Counted from the stretch's first letter, positions 42,705-52,468 are shown. The stretch is DNA of 64,000 bases from Orientallactaga sibirica (GCA_036365145.1 JAEOAD010000026.1:1665001-1729000); one strand, 5' to 3'. Translations and numbers: made by a program. The notes: generated by a model not told the origin, from the letters alone.

Positions 42705-43056
42705 TCCTGTTTTTGTTTTTGTTTTTCTATCCAAAATGCTAAGTGTCTGCACTTGGACACAGCAAGGTGTCAGAGAATAAAAAGATTGTGTCCAGACAGT
42801 TCATTCAGACAGGAGCAGTGAGGAGGTAACAACCACAGGTCATTTCGGAACTCAGAATCTCCTGTTTGTCTTCTAGGCTGTTCTCTGACTTTCTCTGTGG
42901 TGCAAATTAAGAATATGGATGCCAGACGGGCATGTTGGCACCAACTTGTGTGCATAGAGATTAATTAGCAGACACAGGAAAATTTCAGGTTCCTGTGTAA
43001 TTGGGACTACATAGGGAAACCCTGTTTTGGAACAACAACAGAAAGGAATATATACC
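42705..43056. other. Mostly unassigned; B1-like traces
   Basis: ttgggactacatagggaaac near 43004 recalls a B1 3' half; the rest is unrecognised. Confidence 0.35.
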
Positions 43057-43165
43057 ACGGTGGAGGTATACCTCCAGCGAAGAGTGCTTGCCTGGCATGC
43101 TCAAGGCTGGGAGAATCATCTCCAGCACCACAAAAACGAAGAAACAAACAAACAAACAAACAAAA
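43057..43165 (+). mobile_element. ID-like SINE
   Basis: Sense agagtgcttgcctggcatgc, then ccagcaccacaaaaacg and CAAA tail. Confidence 0.6.
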
Positions 43166-43339
43166 CTCTACCTTGAAAGACGGCATCCATCAAGAATAGT
43201 CAGAGGAGTTTAAGCTTTCTCAAGTTTACCTCAGCAGAAGTTTAATCTGTTAAGGTAATTGTCCCTAGTTGAAACAGAAGTGTAGAAATTCACAGGTCTT
43301 AGCACAAGATACATTTTTTAAAAAGACATATATTTTAAG

Positions 43340-43500
43340 CTGGGCGTGGTGGCGCATGCCTTTAATCCCAGCACTCAGGAGGCAGAGGTAGGAGGGTTGC
43401 CATGAGTTCAAGGCCACCCTGAGACTGCAGATTGAATTCCAGGTCAGCCTGAGCTACATTGAGACCCTACCTTGAAAAACCAAAAAACAAAACAAAACAA
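43340..43500 (+). mobile_element. B1 SINE
   Basis: Sense, complete; marks the left edge of inverted-repeat arm 2. Confidence 0.92.
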
Positions 43501-43713
43501 AATTTATTTATTTATTTATTCGACAGAGAGAGAAACAGGCAGAGAGAGAGAGAGAGAGAGAATGGGCATGCCAGGGCCTCCAGCCGCTGCAAATGAACTC
43601 CAGATGCATGTGCCACTTTATGCATCTGATTTATGTGGGTCCTGGGAAATTGAACCTGGGTTCTTTGGCTTTGCAGACAAGCACCTTAACTGCTAAGCCA
43701 TCTCCCCAGCCCT
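43501..43713 (-). mobile_element. DIP SINE in arm 2
   Basis: Counterpart 37640-37855. Confidence 0.9.
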
Positions 43714-43729
43714 TTAGTATTTTTTTCTT

Positions 43730-43880
43730 AATATTTTATTTATTTATTTGCAAGTAGAGATAATAGAATGGGCACGCCAGTTGCTGCAAACAAACTCCAG
43801 TTGCATGTGCCACTTTGTGCATCTGGCTTTACGTGAGGTGCTGGGGCAAGCACCTTAACCGCTGAGCCATGTCCAGCCCA
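43730..43880 (-). mobile_element. DIP SINE in arm 2, with deletion
   Basis: Counterpart 37438-37625; lacks about 30 bases around the B box (gtgctggggcaagcacc). Confidence 0.88.
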
Positions 43881-43919
43881 AGTGTTTTTTGACTATAATA
43901 TGACATGGGGAATTTCTTT

Positions 43920-44131
43920 TTTTAATATTTTATTTTTATTTATGTATGTGAGAGAGAAAGAGGCAGAGAGAGGGAAAGAGAGACAGAGAATGGACACACC
44001 GGGGTCTCCAGATGAGCTCCAGATGCATGCACCACCTTGTGCATCTGTCTTACATGGGTCCTAGGGAATCAAACCTGGGTTCTTTGGTTTGCAGGTAAAT
44101 GCCTTAACTGCTAAGCCATCTCTCCAGCCCA
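43920..44131 (-). mobile_element. DIP SINE in arm 2
   Basis: Counterpart 36912-37115; lacks gccactgcaaa (ccagatgagctccag). Confidence 0.9.
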
Positions 44132-44222
44132 GGAATTTCTTTTCCAGTCCTATCTGGTGTTTTGTCTGCCCCTTGGACCTTATTAGGACCTAAACTTGGA
44201 AAATTTTCTTCCATAATATTTT

Positions 44223-44362
44223 GTTTTTGTTTGAGGCAGGGTCTCACTCCAGCCCAGGCTGACCAGGAACTCACTCTGTAGCTCCAGGCTGGCCTGGAAT
44301 TCATGGCAATCCTACCTCTGTCTCCCGAGTGCTGATATTAAAGGCGTGCACTACCATGCCTG
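44223..44362 (-). mobile_element. B1 SINE in arm 2
   Basis: Counterpart 36668-36822. Confidence 0.9.
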
Positions 44363-44371
44363 GCTTCATCT

Positions 44372-44530
44372 ATAATTTTTTTTCTTTTGGTTTTTCAAGG
44401 TAGGGTTTCATTTTTTAGCCCAGGCTGATCTAGAATTCACTATGTAGTCTCAAGGTGGCCTTGAACTCACAGCAATCCTCCTACCTCTATCTCCCAAGTG
44501 CTGGGATTAAAGGCATGTGCCACCATACCC
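44372..44530 (-). mobile_element. B1 SINE in arm 2
   Basis: Counterpart 36503-36655. Confidence 0.9.
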
Positions 44531-44583
44531 TGTTCATCTATAATTTTATTGAGAAGATTTTATATTTCTTTGGCCTGAAATGG

Positions 44584-44826
44584 TTCTCCTCCATTTTTTC
44601 TTTTTCTTTTTCTTCCTCTTCTTCCCCTTTCTTTCTTTCTTCCTTTCTTTCTTTCTTTTTTCTTTCTTTTTCTTTCTTTTTCTTTCTTTTTAAGGTAGGG
44701 TCTTGCTCTAGCCCAGGCTGACCTGGAATTCACTATGTAGTCTCAGGGTGGCCTCGAACTCACTGTAAACTTCCTATCTCTGCCTCCCAAATGGTGGGAT
44801 TAAAGGCGTGTGCCACCACAACCGGC
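44584..44826 (-). mobile_element. B1 SINE with long polypyrimidine tail
   Basis: Counterpart 36208-36437, whose tail has diverged in length and unit, as expected of microsatellites. Confidence 0.9.
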
Positions 44827-44905
44827 AGTTCGCCTCCTTTAATATCCACGCATTCATAGCATTCTAAATGTTCTGCTCATACGATTTTTTGAACTTATTA
44901 ATTTA

Positions 44906-45122
44906 AAAAATATTTTATTTTTATTTATTTACTTATTTGAGAGAAAGGGGCAGACAGAGAAAGAGAGAGATATAGGCTTGCCAGAGCCTTCAGCCCCTGT
45001 AAATGAACTCCAGATGGATGTGCCACCTCGTGCATCTGACTTACAAGGGTCCTGGGGAATCAAGCCTGGGTCCTTAGGCTTTGCAAGCAAGTGCCTTAAC
45101 TGCTAAGCTATCTCTCCAGGCC
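44906..45122 (-). mobile_element. DIP SINE in arm 2
   Basis: Counterpart 35888-36108. Confidence 0.9.
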
Positions 45123-45370
45123 CCTGAACTTACTAATTTTAACCGTTTGATCTATTTTCCCTTGCTTGTCCTTGTGACCCTGAAATCTCTCCTTCACATG
45201 GTCTATGCTATTGGTGATGCTGTCCCTGAGCATCTGGCTTACGTGGGTCCTGGGGAATCAAACCAAGGTCCTTTGGCTTTGCAGGCAAACGCCTTAACTG
45301 TTAAACCATCTCTCCAGCCTTCATTTGTTTGGTTTTTCTCCTTTAACATTTATCTGTCTTTCTCTCTCGT
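45123..45370 (-). mobile_element. Possible L1 fragment with a DIP stub
   Basis: tcacatggtctatgctattg ... gatgctgtccctgag recalls reverse-strand L1; a DIP 5' fragment interrupts at 45229-45320. Confidence 0.4.
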
Positions 45371-45582
45371 TTTGAGGTAGGGTCTCGATCTAGGCTAATT
45401 GGTAGACTTCCAAATGACAAACATGCTAAAAAGAAATCGGGTGGGGGGGTGGGTGAAAAACATATTAGTCCCGGCCACGTGGACCATGCACAGCTCTTAC
45501 TGTCCGGGGGGGGGAGTGGCAGTGGCCAAGTGGGGCAGGAGAAGCAGCCATAGGGGAGGCACAGCCTTGAGGAAGTCAGAGG

Positions 45583-45606
45583 TTTGTTTTTTTGTTTGTT
45601 TGTTTG

Positions 45607-45637
<31 letters not shown>

Positions 45638-45781
45638 TGGTTTTTCAAGGTAGGGTTTCACTCTAGCCCAGGCTGACCTGGAATTCACTATGTAGTCTCA
45701 GGGTGGCCTCAAACTCATGACGATCCTCCTACCTCAGCCTCCTGAGTGCTGGGATTACAGTCGTGTACCACAGACCTGGCT
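45583..45781 (-). mobile_element. B1 SINE with (GTTT)n/(GTTTT)n tail
   Basis: Antisense, complete. Confidence 0.92.
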
Positions 45782-46002
45782 CTCTCCTGGGTCCATTCTG
45801 CGGTGGCTTGAACTGGGGAGAAATGAAGGAGGAGGGCAAGGAAAAGCACCACCAAGACCAAACATCCCCATCCTTGGTATGGTAGGGAGGGTGAACAAAC
45901 GGGCCAAAGAGGTCCCTGGGGAAATAAATACAGGTCCATGGAGCCACCCTTGGCTCACTACCACCATCCCCTACCCCCCACAATAAAAACATAAAAGAAA
46001 AG

Positions 46003-46205
46003 GGCTGGAGGGATGACTTAGTAGTTAAGGCATTTGACTGAAAAGCCAAAGGACCCAGATTCAATTCCCAGTGTCCATGTAAGCCAGATGTACAAGGGGG
46101 CACATGCATCTGGAGTTCGTTTGCAGTGGCTGGAGGCCCTGGCGCACCCATTCTCTCTGTGGCTATCTCCTATCTCTCTGCTTACAAATAAATACAATTA
46201 AAAAA
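46003..46205 (+). mobile_element. DIP SINE
   Basis: Sense, complete. Confidence 0.92.
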
Positions 46206-46214
46206 ATAATAAAA

Positions 46215-46391
46215 AGCTGGGGTGTGGTGGTGCATGCCTTTAATGCCAGCACTCGGGAGGCAGAGGTAAGAGGATTGCCATGAGTTCGAGGCCACCCTGA
46301 AAATACAGAGTGAACTCCAGGTCAGCCTGGGCTAGAGTGAGACCCTACCTTGAAAAACAAAATTAAAAAAATTTTTTAAAAAAAAAAAAAA
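46215..46391 (+). mobile_element. B1 SINE
   Basis: Sense; long A/T tail ending at the next unit. Confidence 0.92.
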
Positions 46392-46890
46392 GCTAGTTCA
46401 GATTTCTGGGTAAGATGGCAGATTAGAAGTGCCACCACTGAAATTTAGTGAGAGAAACCATCAAGATAAAATAATCTTATTTTCCTGCAAGAGACAAGAT
46501 CTGTAAATGAACTTGTTAACCCAGGGGCGATGTCTGCAGGGAGGGAAGTGAGAGCTGCTGACTTGGCGCCTGGTAATGAATTCTCACGACCTCGTACCCA
46601 AGCGTCCTAGTTAAGGCTGCTCCAGGGAGAGCCTTAAACAGCCCAGGAAGCGCTTCTCACACACCCCAGCCCTGAGGGACTGGGTGGAGGGCACGGCCGG
46701 GATCCAGGGACCTGGCTCAGGTCTGTGAGAACCACCAGGGATCATCATCTCCTTTCTCCAATACCCCGGAGATGGCTGAGACAGAGGGCTCTCCCTACCC
46801 CACCACAGCAAGCGGAGCCTTCAAGGGCCAAGCAAGGATTTGAGAATTGCAGCTTTCATCTCAACACTGTGCTGTCAGAATGCAAGCTAT
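46392..46890 (+). mobile_element. Possible L1 5' UTR segment
   Basis: ctgggtaagatggcagatta contains AAGATGGC, the YY1-type site that marks L1 5' ends; the GC-rich unique sequence after it has no other explanation. Low certainty. Confidence 0.35.
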
Positions 46891-46891
46891 A

Positions 46892-47105
46892 GGGCTGGAG
46901 GGATGGCTTAGCAGTTAAGGCGCTTTCCTGCAAAGCCTACAGATCCAGGTGCAGTTTCCCCAGTACCCACGTAAGCCAGCTGCACAAGGTGGTGCATGCA
47001 TCTGGAGTTCGTTTGTAGTGGCTGGAGGCCCTGTTGTCTCCATTTTCTCTGTCTGTCTGTCTCTCTCTCCTTGCAAATAAATAAACAAAATATTAAAAAG
47101 TTAAA
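46892..47105 (+). mobile_element. DIP SINE
   Basis: Sense, complete. Confidence 0.92.
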
Positions 47106-47254
47106 AACAAAGAAATACAAGATATGGACTGGAAGTTAAATTCAATGGTAAAGCACTTGCTTACCACGCGGATGACCCTACAGTGTTGAGTGAGCTTAAG
47201 ATACTATTTTTGGGGATGGAGAGATGGTTCAGCAGTTAAAAGTGCTTACTTTCA

Positions 47255-47531
47255 GGCTGGAGAGATGGCTTAGTGGTTAAGGCACCTGCCCCTAAGCCTA
47301 AGAACCCGGTTCCAATCTCCAGGTCCCACGTTTAGCCAGATGCAAAGTGACGCAAGGGCGCAATGCCGCACTTGACCACAAGGGGCGCACACGTCTGGAT
47401 TTTGTTCATAGCAGCTGAGAGACTGCTGGCAGGCCCATCTTTATCTGCCTCCCTCTCCCTCTTTGTCTGTCTCTTTCTGTGTCTCTCTCCAAAAATAAAT
47501 AAAATAATTAAAAATTTAAAAAAAAACATTA
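47255..47531 (+). mobile_element. DIP-long SINE with 19-bp TSD
   Basis: TSD ttaaaagtgcttactttca at 47236-47254 and, with one change, 47532-47550. Confidence 0.94.
47376..47388 (+). promoter_or_regulatory. CTCF-like motif in DIP-long, one G short
   Basis: ccacaaggggcgc; loss of one G probably weakens it. Confidence 0.3.
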
Positions 47532-47750
47532 TTAAAAGTGCTTGCTTTCAAAGCCTGAAGGCCCAGGTTTGATTCCCCTGTGTCCATGTAAACCCATATG
47601 TGAAAAGTGGTACATGCATCTGGAGTTCCTTTGCAGTGGCAAGGGGCCCTGGTACATCCATTTTTCTCTCTCCCTCTCCCTGCTCACAAATAAGTAAATA
47701 TTTTTTAAAATATATATATTTGTTTTGATTATCAAAAAATTGAAGTAGGA

Positions 47751-47925
47751 GGCTGAGGAGTTGGCTCTGCAGTTAAAAGCACTTCCTTGCAAAGCCTGTT
47801 GGCCAGAGTTCAAGTCCCAAGCACCCATTAAAACCAGACATACAACATGGCACAAGCATTCTTGCAGTAGTAGGGAGACCCTAACATGCCCAGACAGATA
47901 AATGCAAATAAGTAAATAAAACATG
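47751..47925 (+). mobile_element. DIP SINE, diverged
   Basis: Sense; ggctgaggagttggctctgc start. Confidence 0.82.
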
Positions 47926-47948
47926 TTTTAAAAAATTAAAATAAAAGC

Positions 47949-48095
47949 CAGGCGTGGTGGCACACGCCTTTAATCCTGGCACTTGGGAGGCAGAGGTAGG
48001 AGGATCGCCGTGAGTTCAAGGCCACCCTGAGACTACAGAGTGAATTCCCAGGTCAGCCTGGACTACAGTGAGACCCTACCTCGAAAAAAAAAAGA
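47949..48095 (+). mobile_element. B1 SINE
   Basis: Sense, complete. Confidence 0.93.
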
Positions 48096-48307
48096 ATAAA
48101 AAAATAAAAAATAACTTAAAATTAAGCAATAGAAGTAAACATGAGAAGCAAAATAAGAAACTGGGAAATTGGTTTAAAATATTTTAAAACTATTTTAAAT
48201 GTATTCCTCCTGGAAAAATAGCAACTGTTTCACTGCCCACATGTCAGTTGGATTAAAAAAAATTAAGCTTTAAAAATATATCTGTTTATTTATATTATAA
48301 AGGGATT

Positions 48308-48498
48308 TTAAAACAATATTTATTTGCTAGTGGGGAGTGGGAGGGAATGGGTGTGCCAGGGCCTCCTGCCACTGCAAATGAACTCCAAATACATAAAGCA
48401 TACTGAGCACCTGACTATGTGGGTCTTGGAGAATTGATCCCTGGCCATCAAGCTTTGCAAGCAAGTGCCTTTATCCACTGAACCATCTCTCCAGTCCC
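48308..48498 (-). mobile_element. DIP SINE
   Basis: Antisense, diverged. Confidence 0.85.
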
Positions 48499-48545
48499 CT
48501 ATTTCAATTATTTGATCATAAAAACAAATATCTGTTTTTATTTTT

Positions 48546-48763
48546 TACTTTTGAATTTTTAAAAAATATTTATTTATTTGAGAGGGACCGAGAGAGGAAG
48601 AGAAAGAGAGAGAATGGGGGCACCAGGACCTCCAGCCACTGCAAATGAACTTCGGATGAATGCATCACTTTGAGCATCTGGCTTACAAGGGTCCTGCAGA
48701 ATTGAACCTGGTTTCTTAGTTTTGCAGGCAAGTGTCTTAACAGCTAAGCAAACTCTCCAGCCC
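48546..48763 (-). mobile_element. DIP SINE
   Basis: Antisense, complete. Confidence 0.9.
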
Positions 48764-48782
48764 TCCTTTTTAAAAACACCTT

Positions 48783-50244
48783 TAAAAATTTATTATTTAA
48801 AAAAAATTTTTTTATTGACAACTTCTATACTTACATACAAAAAACCCATGATATTTCCCTCCCCTTCCCCATTCCCCTTTAAAACTCCATTCTCCGTCAT
48901 ATCCCCTCCCTCTCTCCATTAGTCTCTCTTTTAATTTGATGTCATCATCTTTTTCTCCTATTATGAGGGTCTTGCGAAGGTATTGCTGGGCACTGCAAGG
49001 TCATGGATATCAAGGCCAATTTCTCTCTGGACAGTTGCATTGTAAGGAGTCGTACCCTTCCTTTGGCTCTTCCATTCTATCTGCCCTCTCTTCCGCAATG
49101 GACCCTGAGCCTTGGAGGGTGAGACAAAGATGTTTCAGTGCTGGACCCTCCTCCATCCCTTCTTCTTAGCACTATGTTGCCTTTTGGGTCATCCCAGTGG
49201 TCATCGCCATCTGCAAAGAGAAGCTTCTCTAACCAGAAGTGAGAGTAGCGTTAATATGTGAATATGAACATTAAGTGTAGTGCTTTCAGGGCAGCTTGGG
49301 GAGAATAATATATACATTTAGTCAGACAAAAGCAGGCTTTATACCCCTAAGGGTCATGACCTCCCCTGCCATAGACTTTTGATTAGTTTTTTCAGTACCA
49401 GGCATGTATTCCCTTGCATCAAGAGGGCCTTCAGTCCAATTAGGGAGCAGTTAGTTAGCCCAAGAGCAGACATGCCACTATTGCACCCGTTCGATCATTG
49501 GGCCTGTATGGCCAAACTTGAATATTCAGTGTCAACTGTTTTCACTGCTGATGACTTCTGTCTCCCATACGGCTGCATGCAGTGCAGCTTTTTCCAGCTT
49601 TCAGTTGTTTGGTCTACAGGGAGAAGGTTTTCTGCTCAGCACCAGCTTGCTTTCTCAGTGACCTTGCCTCTCAGGCAAGAGATGTCTTCAGCAATAGGGT
49701 CTTACTATCTGTTTCTCAAGGGAAACCAAGGGCTTTGGCAAAAGCCTTTAATGTTTTGGAGACTACCGGAAACTTCTTGGCCAACAACTCACTGGAAGGT
49801 ATCCCATCCCAGGCACTGAAAATTTTCTAGTAACAGTCTACAGCTTCTGGATGTGCCATTATTCAAAAAAGTAGGTTTACATAAGTCTTATTCAGACTAT
49901 CTTGAATTTTGATTGACCCTCCCCCTGCCCTTCTTTTACACATTCTCTTCCCATGGCCTTGCTTAGGCCATTCCCCTCCCTATAATCAGTTCTTCTACTT
50001 ACATATGTGCAATACCATCCACTTAAGTCCTTCCCTCTCTTCCCTCCCTTAGAGCCTTTTACCAGCTTACTGGCTTCTGGTATCGATCTGGATCTGGAAA
50101 GGATTATACTAAGAGAGGTAACCCAGGCTCAGAAAGCCAAACGTCACATGTTCTCTCTCATATGTGGATCCTAGCTACAAATGTATAGACTTGTGTGTGA
50201 ACTGGAACCAAAAACCGGTACCAGAAGCCAGTAAGCTGGTAAAA
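48783..50244 (-). mobile_element. L1 3' end with 5' inversion
   Basis: Main part 48800-50090 reads as L1 3' UTR on the minus strand and ends aagttgtcaataaaaaaa. The part 50092-50244 is in plus orientation: cagaaagccaaacgtcacat and gttctctctcatatgtgg correspond to the L1 region just upstream. The sequence accagcttactggcttctgg at the junction (50061) reappears inverted at 50224-50243. Flanks aaaaatttattattt and aaaaatgtattattt fit a TSD. This is the expected product of twin priming. Confidence 0.8.
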
Positions 50245-50440
50245 ATGTATTATTTGAGAGAGAGACAGAGAAAGAGACACAGAGAGACAATGGGCACACT
50301 AGGGCCTTTGCCACTGCAAACAAACTCCAGATGCATGTGCCACCTTGTACATCTGGCATGCCTGGCTACTGGGGAATCAAATCCAGGTCATTAGGTTTTA
50401 TGGGCAAGCACCTTAACCGCTAAGCCATCTCTCCAGCCCC
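50245..50440 (-). mobile_element. DIP SINE that received the L1
   Basis: Antisense; its T-rich tail was the L1 target. Confidence 0.88.
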
Positions 50441-50645
50441 CTCCTTCCTTCCTTCCTCCCTCCTTCCTTCCTTCCTTCCTCCCTTCCTTCCTTCCTTCCT
50501 TCCTTCCTTCCTTCCTTCCTTCCTTCCCTCCTCCCTCCCTCCCCTCCCCTTTCCTTCCTTTTCCTTCCCCTCCTTTCCTCCCTCCCTCCCTCCTCCCTCC
50601 CTCCTCCTTCCCTTCCTTCCTTCTTTAATTCTTTCTTTCCTCCTC

Positions 50646-50676
<31 letters not shown>

Positions 50677-50690
50677 TTCTTTCTTTCCAA
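50441..50690. repeat. 250-bp polypyrimidine tract
   Basis: (CCTT)n, (CCCT)n and (CTTT)n almost without purines on the plus strand. Confidence 0.97.
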
Positions 50691-50823
50691 AGGAGACTCT
50701 CAGTCCTAGCCCAGGCTGACCTGGAATTCACTGTGTGCTTTCCGTGTGATCTCAGACTCACAGCAATCCTCGCACCTCTGCCTCCCAAGTGCTGGGATTA
50801 AAGTGTGCACCACCACGCCCCGT
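50691..50823 (-). mobile_element. B1 SINE
   Basis: Antisense; the polypyrimidine tract takes the place of its tail. Confidence 0.9.
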
Positions 50824-50914
50824 TAGAACAAGTCTAAAACCATCCAATACTGTATGGTCCCCAGCATGGTATGCAAGAGCCCACGACCGCACTAATCTTC
50901 CAGCCCTTAGCTTA

Positions 50915-51048
50915 CAAGGTAGTCATTGCATTCCAGTTTTATAGCTAAAGCGACAGATGCCCCATGTGAGTGGTGAGTGGTAACTTCCTCAGGTTTCCTC
51001 CGTAGGGTCTGCAACTGGCTCAACCAGGGTTTGAATAGACTGTCTCCC
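50915..51048 (-). mobile_element. MIR fragment
   Basis: Antisense; ttccagttttatagctaaag, gtgagtggtaacttcctcag and aaccagggtttgaatagact follow MIR read backwards. Confidence 0.6.
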
Positions 51049-51748
51049 TCATCTTCCCGCCTGTCAGGGGGAAGCTGGTCCTGCTGTGGGCTGTGGGAGG
51101 ACCTGAGTGGGTGGCACCCTCTAGATTGTAACAAGAGAGGTTCTTGCTGACGGCCAACTCCAGGGAAAGTTTGCAGCAGTCCTGAAAAGTGCCCATGTGG
51201 GCACACTCACTGCAGAAGGCAGAAAGGAAGGGGTCCCGAGGCTTCACAGAGCATATACCCTAACTGGGGGGGGGGGGGCACACGTTCTGCAGAGCTGTCT
51301 CCAGGACAGTGCTTGGGATGGCAAGCTGTCTTGCCAGACCACCTCACCTGTGGTTCAAAGGAGGTGGCAGTCTGGGCACTGATGCCAGCAGCCATGTAGT
51401 CTACAGGATTAGGAAGACTCAGACAACAAGGGGCTACGTCCTGCTCACGGCATGATGACACCCTCCTCGGCATCCCCAGGCTTAGTCGCTGTCCATTTAC
51501 CCGAGCCCCTCGCTACATCCGCCCATTCCAGGGGCGCCTTCAGCAGAGGCGGGAGGCGGAGTCTGCCCTTGCTTGAAGTGGTCCAGGAGCCTGGGCGCCC
51601 ACATGGAGGGCTGGGTGCATGCGCTGTGTGACCTCTGCCTCCGCCTCCTCCTCCTCCTCCTCCTCCTCCTCCTCCTCCCCTTCCTGGGGGCAAAGGACGG
51701 TCCGTTCCCGTCGGACACCCTGGCCACCCGGACCTGCAGGCTCCAGCC
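51049..51748 (+). promoter_or_regulatory. UPB1: UPB1 promoter and 5' UTR region
   Basis: No SINE is present from about 51050 up to the start codon, which contrasts with the rest of the window. From 51470 the sequence becomes GC-rich and CpG-enriched, with no TATA box near the likely start: a TATA-less promoter. The exact transcription start cannot be read from sequence. The block 51049-51470 holds a run of 13 G near 51270 and is otherwise unassigned. Confidence 0.6.
51644..51676 (+). repeat. (CCT)11 in UPB1 leader
   Basis: Eleven uninterrupted CCT units, ending 72 bases before the start codon. Confidence 0.97.
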
Positions 51749-51852
51749 ATGGCGGGACCCGAGTGGGCGTCTCTGGAGCAGTGCTTGGAGAAGCACCTGC
51801 CGCCTGCAGATTTGCAAGAGGTCAAGCGCATTCTTTACGGCAAGGAGACGAG
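51749..51852 (+). CDS. UPB1: Beta-ureidopropionase, first coding exon (partial)
   Basis: UPB1 (N-carbamoyl-beta-alanine amidohydrolase, EC 3.5.1.6) is a cytosolic nitrilase-superfamily enzyme, mainly of liver and kidney, that hydrolyses N-carbamoyl-beta-alanine and N-carbamoyl-beta-aminoisobutyrate, the third and last step of pyrimidine breakdown. The 34 complete codons begin [19 protein letters not shown] and continue [15 protein letters not shown] plus two bases of an Arg codon. This agrees almost residue for residue with the N terminus of human and mouse UPB1 (LE[EQ]CLEKHLP, LQEVKR[VI]LYGK). The start codon has a strong context, gccATGG. The exon ends at a gt (51853-51854) in phase 2, where mammalian UPB1 has the junction before LDLP. 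The catalytic Glu-Lys-Cys triad is encoded by later exons outside this window. No frameshift or stop. No exon 2 was found in the next 12 kb. Conserved synteny puts ADORA2A upstream and GUCD1 downstream, neither visible. Confidence 0.92.
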
Positions 51853-51873
51853 GTCCGGCACCCAGAGGTTGAG
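51853..51873 (+). other. UPB1: Alternative in-frame exon extension
   Basis: A second donor, gag|gtgacg, lies 21 bases downstream with the same phase. Using it would add seven residues (RSGTQRL in effect) after KET. It looks closer to the donor consensus than gag|gtccgg at 51853, but family length favours the first. Confidence 0.35.
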
Positions 51874-51975
51874 GTGACGGGGTGTGTTGGGGAGGGGCGG
51901 GGAGGCCTGTAGGGCAGGATGGCCTCAGGCATGTGAACGGCTGGCAGAGACCATAGGTCAAGATGTGACAGGGTT

Positions 51976-51984
51976 TGACCTTGA
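51976..51984 (-). promoter_or_regulatory. ERR/SF-1-type nuclear receptor half-site
   Basis: Minus strand TCAAGGTCA, the full extended half-site, about 125 bases into intron 1. Confidence 0.3.
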
Positions 51985-52082
51985 CAGAGTGTGGTCTCCT
52001 CACCTGGCTTTGAACAAGAGAGGAAAGAAAGTTTTTCTGTCTAAGCTAGTTCTGTGGCCACGCCAACACTCTCCTCCCTCCG

Positions 52083-52085
52083 TAT

Positions 52086-52124
<39 letters not shown>

Positions 52125-52315
52125 TTTGTGAGCAGAGAGAGAATGGGCACATTTGCAGGGCCTCTTGCAGCTGCAGACGAACAAGAATTAGTTTCTGCAC
52201 TCACTCCGGACTCCTGGTCCACTTTGTGCATTACATGGCTACTGGAGAATTGGACCCAGGCAGACAGGCTTTGCAAGCAAGTGTCTTTAAAGGCTGAGCC
52301 CTCTCCTCAGCCCCT
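52083..52315 (-). mobile_element. DIP SINE with (TTTA)n tail
   Basis: Antisense; eleven TTTA units, body with unusual gacgaacaagaattag. Confidence 0.85.
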
Positions 52316-52329
52316 CTTGCCCTCTCTTT

Positions 52330-52468
52330 TTTTTTTTTGTATTTCTCTCTAGCCCAGGCTGACCTGGAATTCACTATGTAGTCTCAGGGTGGCCTTGAAC
52401 TCACGGTGATCCTCCTACCTCTGCCTCCCAAGTGCTGGGATTAAAGGCGTGCGCCACCACATCTGGCT
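52330..52468 (-). mobile_element. B1 SINE
   Basis: Antisense; slightly shortened at gtatttctctctagccc. Confidence 0.9.

Larger units (their letters stand above)
43501..45122 (-). repeat. Inverted duplication, arm 2
   Basis: Reverse complement of 35888-37855 apart from the extra DIP there. Spacer between the arms is about 5.6 kb. Confidence 0.93.
47213..47720 (+). mobile_element. DIP SINE split by a DIP-long
   Basis: Outer sense copy 47213-47254 and 47551-47720. Confidence 0.88.
51853..52082 (+). other. UPB1: Start of UPB1 intron 1
   Basis: SINE-free intronic sequence, GC-rich at first. Confidence 0.6.

Noticed and set aside
49379..49819. 146-codon open frame on the plus strand
   Set aside because: Lies antisense to an L1 3' UTR, which is non-coding; no recognised protein.
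50420..50788. Lys/Glu/Arg-rich frame on the minus strand
   Set aside because: Translation of the CCTT/CTTT polypyrimidine tract.
51445..52003. Minus-strand open frames with poly-Gly or poly-Arg runs opposite UPB1 exon 1
   Set aside because: They are the reverse reading of the (CCT)11 repeat and the UPB1 exon; no other coding signal.
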